Shown: piece after piece, positions 28,487 through 32,664 of the stretch
How the letters are laid out: every line of letters begins with the position of its first letter
Position numbering within the stretch: position 1 is the first letter of the stretch
Assembly: GCA_009779295.1 (NCBI GenBank)
Contig: WREN01000003.1
Coordinates: 1-32,664 of the forward strand
Length of the DNA: 32,664 bases
Origin: Oscillospiraceae bacterium
GTDB taxonomy: Bacteria; Bacillota; Clostridia; Oscillospirales; CAG-272
Reading direction: 5' to 3'
Notes under the pieces: model-generated
The model's input: only the letters and a program-made list of their open reading frames with translations
What the model was told of the DNA's origin: nothing
Database searches by the model: none
Position numbers and translations under genes: made by a program

Positions 28487-30703
28487 ATGGAAACAAAAGC
28501 AATGAAACGCAGGAATTGGATAAAAAATATCGCTATAATATTTTTAATTATATTGTTAATACTGACATTTTTTTCACAAACGATCATGAACTTTTCCCTG
28601 TCCGAGGTTTCGGTGCAGTATCCGTCGTCAGGTACTATCACCACGCGCGTCAGGGGCAGCGGAACGGTCAAAGCCAACGATAACTATGTCGTCTACCTGA
28701 GCGATACGCAGGCGCGCGTCATCAAAGAAATCTACGTGAACAGAAATTCCACCGTTAACGCCGGCGACCAGTTATTCCTGCTTGAGGATATTGACAGCCC
28801 GGATTTAGAAAATGCAAAAATTAAATATGAACAAGATAAAAATGCTTACGATTATGACATTGCCACACTTGCAATTGACAAAGATTATACAAATTATAAT
28901 AACAATATTAATTCATTAAGAAATGAATTAAATAGGTTAAGACAACAAAAATCCGAGGGATTCGATGCTACAGAATTGATAAAACAAATAAATGACGAAA
29001 TAAAACAAATAAATAACGAAAAAAATCAAATAACCAGAGAAAAAGAAATATTAGACAGAGAAATTAAAAAATATCCGGAATCTGATTACAGTACAAGAGG
29101 CAAAACATCCGCGCAAGTATTAGCGGAAGCAAAAATTTTATTAATCGAAGCTGAATCAATCAGAGATAAACTTGAAATAGATTACGAACAAACAAAAACC
29201 AATTTAGAAAAAACGGCTAATTATAAAGAAAAAGCGGAACAATTATGGAAAGATGCCGTCAAAGAGTTTGATGATTTTAAAGAAACCAATACAGGAGGAA
29301 GCGTATCAGATGACGCTATAACTCAAAAACTTCGTTCGCTTGAAGCGTTGGAATTAACCAGAAAGAGAGCTTACGAAGAATTAGATTTAATGACTGCCGT
29401 TTGGAATAAAGAAAAAGAACATAAATATAACGCGTTTATTGAAGCGAGGAATGAATATTATAAAGCGGTAGGCAAATATCAAAACGGTGAGATCGATTTG
29501 GACGCATTAAGAGTGTTCGATGAAGCGTATAATAATGCCCTGAATGATTATGAAATATATTGCGCCACGACTCCGAGCGATGTGCTTAACCAGCACCGCC
29601 GGATTGAAGATTTAGATATAGAAATACGCAACGCTAATGAAGATTTGGATAAAATGCAGGAGCAGTATAAAAGTTCATCAAAAAATAAAGATATTGAAAA
29701 AAATTTAGACGATAAAGTTAAAGACGCGAAAGCCAATTTGGACAGGGCGCAAAAAGCTTTGGAAGAAAATCAAAAACTGAAAGAAAAATCCGAAGAAGAA
29801 TTCACGAAAGCTAAAAATACCGCGGACAAATTTTATAGATTAACATTAGAAATGGAAGTTGAAATTTTAGAAGAACAATTAACGGAACTGGGTAAAAAAA
29901 CTGATGAATTAAACAAAGAAATGAATGAATTAAACGATATCCCCGATGAAATTACGTTAAATTCTAAAATAAGCGCAAAAGAAACAGAATTAAAAAATGC
30001 ACAAATAGATTTAGATAGAAAGAAAAATTCAAATAATAATGAACAGAACCGATTGGATTTAAAACTAAAAGACCTCGAAAAACAATCAGAACATATTGAA
30101 AAACTAAAAGAAGATTCCGAGAACACAGTAATCACGGCTAAAGTCGGCGGAAGGATTTCATTCAATTTAGTCGCGGGAGAAACCATTGAAAAAGGTCAGG
30201 AACTCGCACAAATCGAAATGGTCGGCAAAGGTTATTCCGTAACGTTCAATCTCACAAACGAGCAGGCCTCGCGCATCAAGCCCGGCGATACCGCTACCCC
30301 GCAGTATTATTGGGGGCCGTCAATTACGGCGGTCGTCGAATCGATAAAAAATGACGCTTCAAGCCAAGGCAGGAATAGAGAAGTAACGTTAAGCATCACC
30401 GGAGATGTTACAGTCGGTCAGCAGATTACTTTCACGATGGGTGAACGGGGGCAGAATTACGATATGCTCGTGCCGAAAAGCGCCGTCCGTGAAGATTCAA
30501 GCGGTAAATTTGTATTGATAGTTGAAGCTAAGAATACACCGCTCGGAAACAGATATACGGCCGTAAAATATGAAGTTCAGATTTTGGCGGAAGATGAAAT
30601 GCAATATGCAATCACGGCGTCATTCGTTGGGTGGCAGTCTATCATAACTTCTTCTACAAGACCTATTTCCGGCGGTGAACAAGTGCGGCTTGCGAACCGT
30701 TAA
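28487..30703 (+). CDS. HlyD/MacA-like membrane-fusion (adaptor) protein with very long coiled coil
   Basis: N-terminal TM, split lipoyl/barrel-sandwich halves (GSGTVKANDNYVVYLSD...VNAGDQLFLLEDID and VITAKVGGRISFNLVAGETIEKGQELAQIE), ~400-aa heptad-rich insert, C-terminal MLVPKSAVREDSSGKFVLIV. Confidence 0.85.
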   Translation: METKAMKRRNWIKNIAIIFLIILLILTFFSQTIMNFSLSEVSVQYPSSGTITTRVRGSGTVKANDNYVVYLSDTQARVIKEIYVNRNSTVNAGDQLFLLEDIDSPDLENAKIKYEQDKNAYDYDIATLAIDKDYTNYNNNINSLRNELNRLRQQKSEGFDATELIKQINDEIKQINNEKNQITREKEILDREIKKYPESDYSTRGKTSAQVLAEAKILLIEAESIRDKLEIDYEQTKTNLEKTANYKEKAEQLWKDAVKEFDDFKETNTGGSVSDDAITQKLRSLEALELTRKRAYEELDLMTAVWNKEKEHKYNAFIEARNEYYKAVGKYQNGEIDLDALRVFDEAYNNALNDYEIYCATTPSDVLNQHRRIEDLDIEIRNANEDLDKMQEQYKSSSKNKDIEKNLDDKVKDAKANLDRAQKALEENQKLKEKSEEEFTKAKNTADKFYRLTLEMEVEILEEQLTELGKKTDELNKEMNELNDIPDEITLNSKISAKETELKNAQIDLDRKKNSNNNEQNRLDLKLKDLEKQSEHIEKLKEDSENTVITAKVGGRISFNLVAGETIEKGQELAQIEMVGKGYSVTFNLTNEQASRIKPGDTATPQYYWGPSITAVVESIKNDASSQGRNREVTLSITGDVTVGQQITFTMGERGQNYDMLVPKSAVREDSSGKFVLIVEAKNTPLGNRYTAVKYEVQILAEDEMQYAITASFVGWQSIITSSTRPISGGEQVRLANR
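28979..29020 (+). repeat. 21-bp tandem duplication (one coiled-coil heptad) within the adaptor gene
   Basis: ATAAAACAAATAAATGACGAA / ATAAAACAAATAAATAACGAA, 20/21 identical, encoding IKQINDE-IKQINNE. Confidence 0.9.
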
Positions 30704-30714
30704 TGGTGATGTAA

Positions 30715-31731
30715 ATGGGACTGAAAATAAATATTATCATTTACAGCATATTAATTGTAATAATATTATCGTTAAGCATATCAATTAATGCGATAGCCAA
30801 TTCAGAAAATTCGCAAAAGGGCGCGGAACGCTGGATGACGAATGACGTCAACTCATTACGTTACGCGCAAATATCCGCATACATATCAAGTACAGCAGGT
30901 TATACTGAGAATAATCTGCCGCAGTTGAGAAACGATATAAATATGGATTTGGAAAGCGCGTCAATCAAATCGGAAAACGAAAACGCGAAACTTTGGATCG
31001 ACGCGTACAGCACAGAATCCACAATCAATATAGACAAAATACAGACGCTGATTAACGTGACCGGAGTCGGAGGTGATTTCTTCTACTTCCACCCGCTGCC
31101 GTTGATAAGCGGTAATTATTTGCCGAGTGACGAAATCCTTACGGATTTTGTACTGCTGGATGAAATACTGGCGTGGCAGATATTCGGAGGATATGACGTA
31201 GCGGGAATGGAAATATATATATTTGAAGCGCCGTATACGGTTGCCGGTGTTGTAACGCGCGAATATGGCGAACTTTACAGCCTTGCTTACGGAGGGGAAA
31301 GCCCAAGGATGTATATGTCATTCTATTCGCTGAACAAAATCCAGCCCGGGAAAAATATAACCTGTTACGAAATCATCATGCCGAATCCGGTTTCGAATTT
31401 CGCGCTCGATATGATAAAAAAGTCGATGGGAGCAATTAATAAAAGTTCTGTGACATTTATCGAAAATTCAAAAAGATATAAATTATTAAATTTATATAAA
31501 ACCATACCGGAATTGCCGAATCAATCAATGCGTATGAACAATGTAACATATCCGTATTGGGAAAATATCGCCGCAGTAAAAACTAATATATGCGCGATTA
31601 TAGTGTTTTTCAACACCGTATTTATAGTTATAGGAGTATTATTTTCCGCGGTTAATATTATTATAATTGTAAAAAAATACGACATAACATTCAAACATTT
31701 AAAAAGAATAATAGATAAGAGGAGATTCTAA
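30715..31731 (+). CDS. MacB periplasmic-core-domain-like membrane protein without FtsX or ATPase domains
   Basis: N-terminal TM, GGDFFYFHPLPLISGNYLPSDEILTDFVLLDEILAWQIFGGYDVAGMEIYIFEAPYTVAGVV (MacB_PCD-like), one C-terminal TM, basic tail. Confidence 0.65.
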   Translation: MGLKINIIIYSILIVIILSLSISINAIANSENSQKGAERWMTNDVNSLRYAQISAYISSTAGYTENNLPQLRNDINMDLESASIKSENENAKLWIDAYSTESTINIDKIQTLINVTGVGGDFFYFHPLPLISGNYLPSDEILTDFVLLDEILAWQIFGGYDVAGMEIYIFEAPYTVAGVVTREYGELYSLAYGGESPRMYMSFYSLNKIQPGKNITCYEIIMPNPVSNFALDMIKKSMGAINKSSVTFIENSKRYKLLNLYKTIPELPNQSMRMNNVTYPYWENIAAVKTNICAIIVFFNTVFIVIGVLFSAVNIIIIVKKYDITFKHLKRIIDKRRF

Positions 31732-31735
31732 ATTA

Positions 31736-32664
31736 ATGAAAAAAATAATAATATTTTTATTGGTGATAACAATGTTATTACCTGTAGTGGCGGCCTGCAC
31801 CGATAAAGCGGCGGAAAAAGTAAAAGTAATCAACGTATTTAAATCAGAAAGCATTTCGCTTCCGGACGGATTCAGCGCTTCCGGCAAAATGGCTTATGTT
31901 GACGGTAGAATATTGATACAAGGGTATGTTTACGACGAGTATTACAATTACAAACAAGTAATATATTCTGTAAACGAAGACGGTTCGGATGGAAAAGAAA
32001 TTCTTTTGATGGATAATACAAGAGAAGAAAATTACAATGCATATATAAATACTGCTATATTTTCGCCTGCCGGAAATATTATGTATACGCTTGTAAAATG
32101 GTCGTATAATGAAGAGACATACGAATCAAGCAATGAAAGTTATTTTATTGTTTTGGATAAAGACGGCAAGCAGTTATCCTTCATGGATTTAAATAAAATG
32201 TTTGCGTATAAAGAAAATTTCTGGGGCGTTTATAATTTCTTAATGGATTCAAAGAACAATTTATATTTCGTCATTGAGAACGCCGTCGTCGTCACAGATG
32301 TAAACGGTACAGTATTATTTGAAGTTTCCGTCGGTTCGGACAGATATATCAATAACATATATCTCGATAAAAACGGCGATGTACTCGTATTGTATTATGA
32401 TTATTCAAATGACTCATACAGAAACATCTTAAAGAAAATAGATTTAAATAAAAGGGATTTGGGAGACGAGGTATCACTTCCCTCCAGAGTTGAAAATTAT
32501 GTTTATAATCTCATGCCGAGCAATGATCCGGTATATGATTTCTATTTCAATGATTCCTCGGTTTTGTGCGCCGTTGATTTAAAAAGCGGCAGCGTCGTTG
32601 AAATTTTAAACTGGATCAATTCGGATATCGATTCCAACTCGATGTATAATTTTGTTGTAATCAA
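31736..32664 (+). CDS. lipoprotein with propeller-like repeats, runs off the window end (partial)
   Basis: ATG with GGAG upstream; MKKIIIFLLVITMLLPVVAACTDK lipobox; open to the last base. Repeated strand-like blocks (IFSPAGNIMYTLVKW, LMDSKNNLYFVIENAVVVTDVNGTVLF, IYLDKNGDVLVLYYDY) resemble a beta-propeller. Absent from the ORF track because it has no stop in the window. Confidence 0.75.
   Translation, partial: MKKIIIFLLVITMLLPVVAACTDKAAEKVKVINVFKSESISLPDGFSASGKMAYVDGRILIQGYVYDEYYNYKQVIYSVNEDGSDGKEILLMDNTREENYNAYINTAIFSPAGNIMYTLVKWSYNEETYESSNESYFIVLDKDGKQLSFMDLNKMFAYKENFWGVYNFLMDSKNNLYFVIENAVVVTDVNGTVLFEVSVGSDRYINNIYLDKNGDVLVLYYDYSNDSYRNILKKIDLNKRDLGDEVSLPSRVENYVYNLMPSNDPVYDFYFNDSSVLCAVDLKSGSVVEILNWINSDIDSNSMYNFVVI

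Overview
32.7-kb window from what looks like a Firmicutes (Clostridia-like) chromosome; taxonomy is inferred only from gene content, CIRCE and sigma-A promoter style. It opens with the extreme 3' end of an IS200/IS605-type (tnpB/omega-RNA-like) element that appears to truncate a GNAT acetyltransferase. Next come a D,D-carboxypeptidase, a tyrosine recombinase, radA, a small lipoprotein, a DUF6886-like protein and two tandem AI-2E-family transporters. A nucleoside hydrolase / DUF362-ferredoxin / ispE operon and a convergent PHP phosphatase follow. A uronate-type saccharide block carries a COG1082 epimerase, uxaC, an orphan sugar-binding lipoprotein and a 1021-aa cytoplasmic heparinase II/III-like lyase, followed by an XRE regulator. 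Then come CIRCE-controlled groES-groEL, an amidohydrolase plus Gfo/Idh pair, and a NitT/TauT-like ABC importer. The window ends in an unusual cluster: two CUT1-type sugar permeases, a long coiled-coil HlyD/MacA-like adaptor, a MacB-periplasmic-domain-like protein lacking FtsX and ATPase parts, and a lipoprotein that runs off the end. This last cluster is the best candidate for an under-described system. Other notable signals are a paired-dyad operator upstream of the recombinase, a long dyad framing overlapping divergent promoters, and a one-heptad tandem duplication in the adaptor. All family calls come from recognising motifs in the translations; no database search was run.
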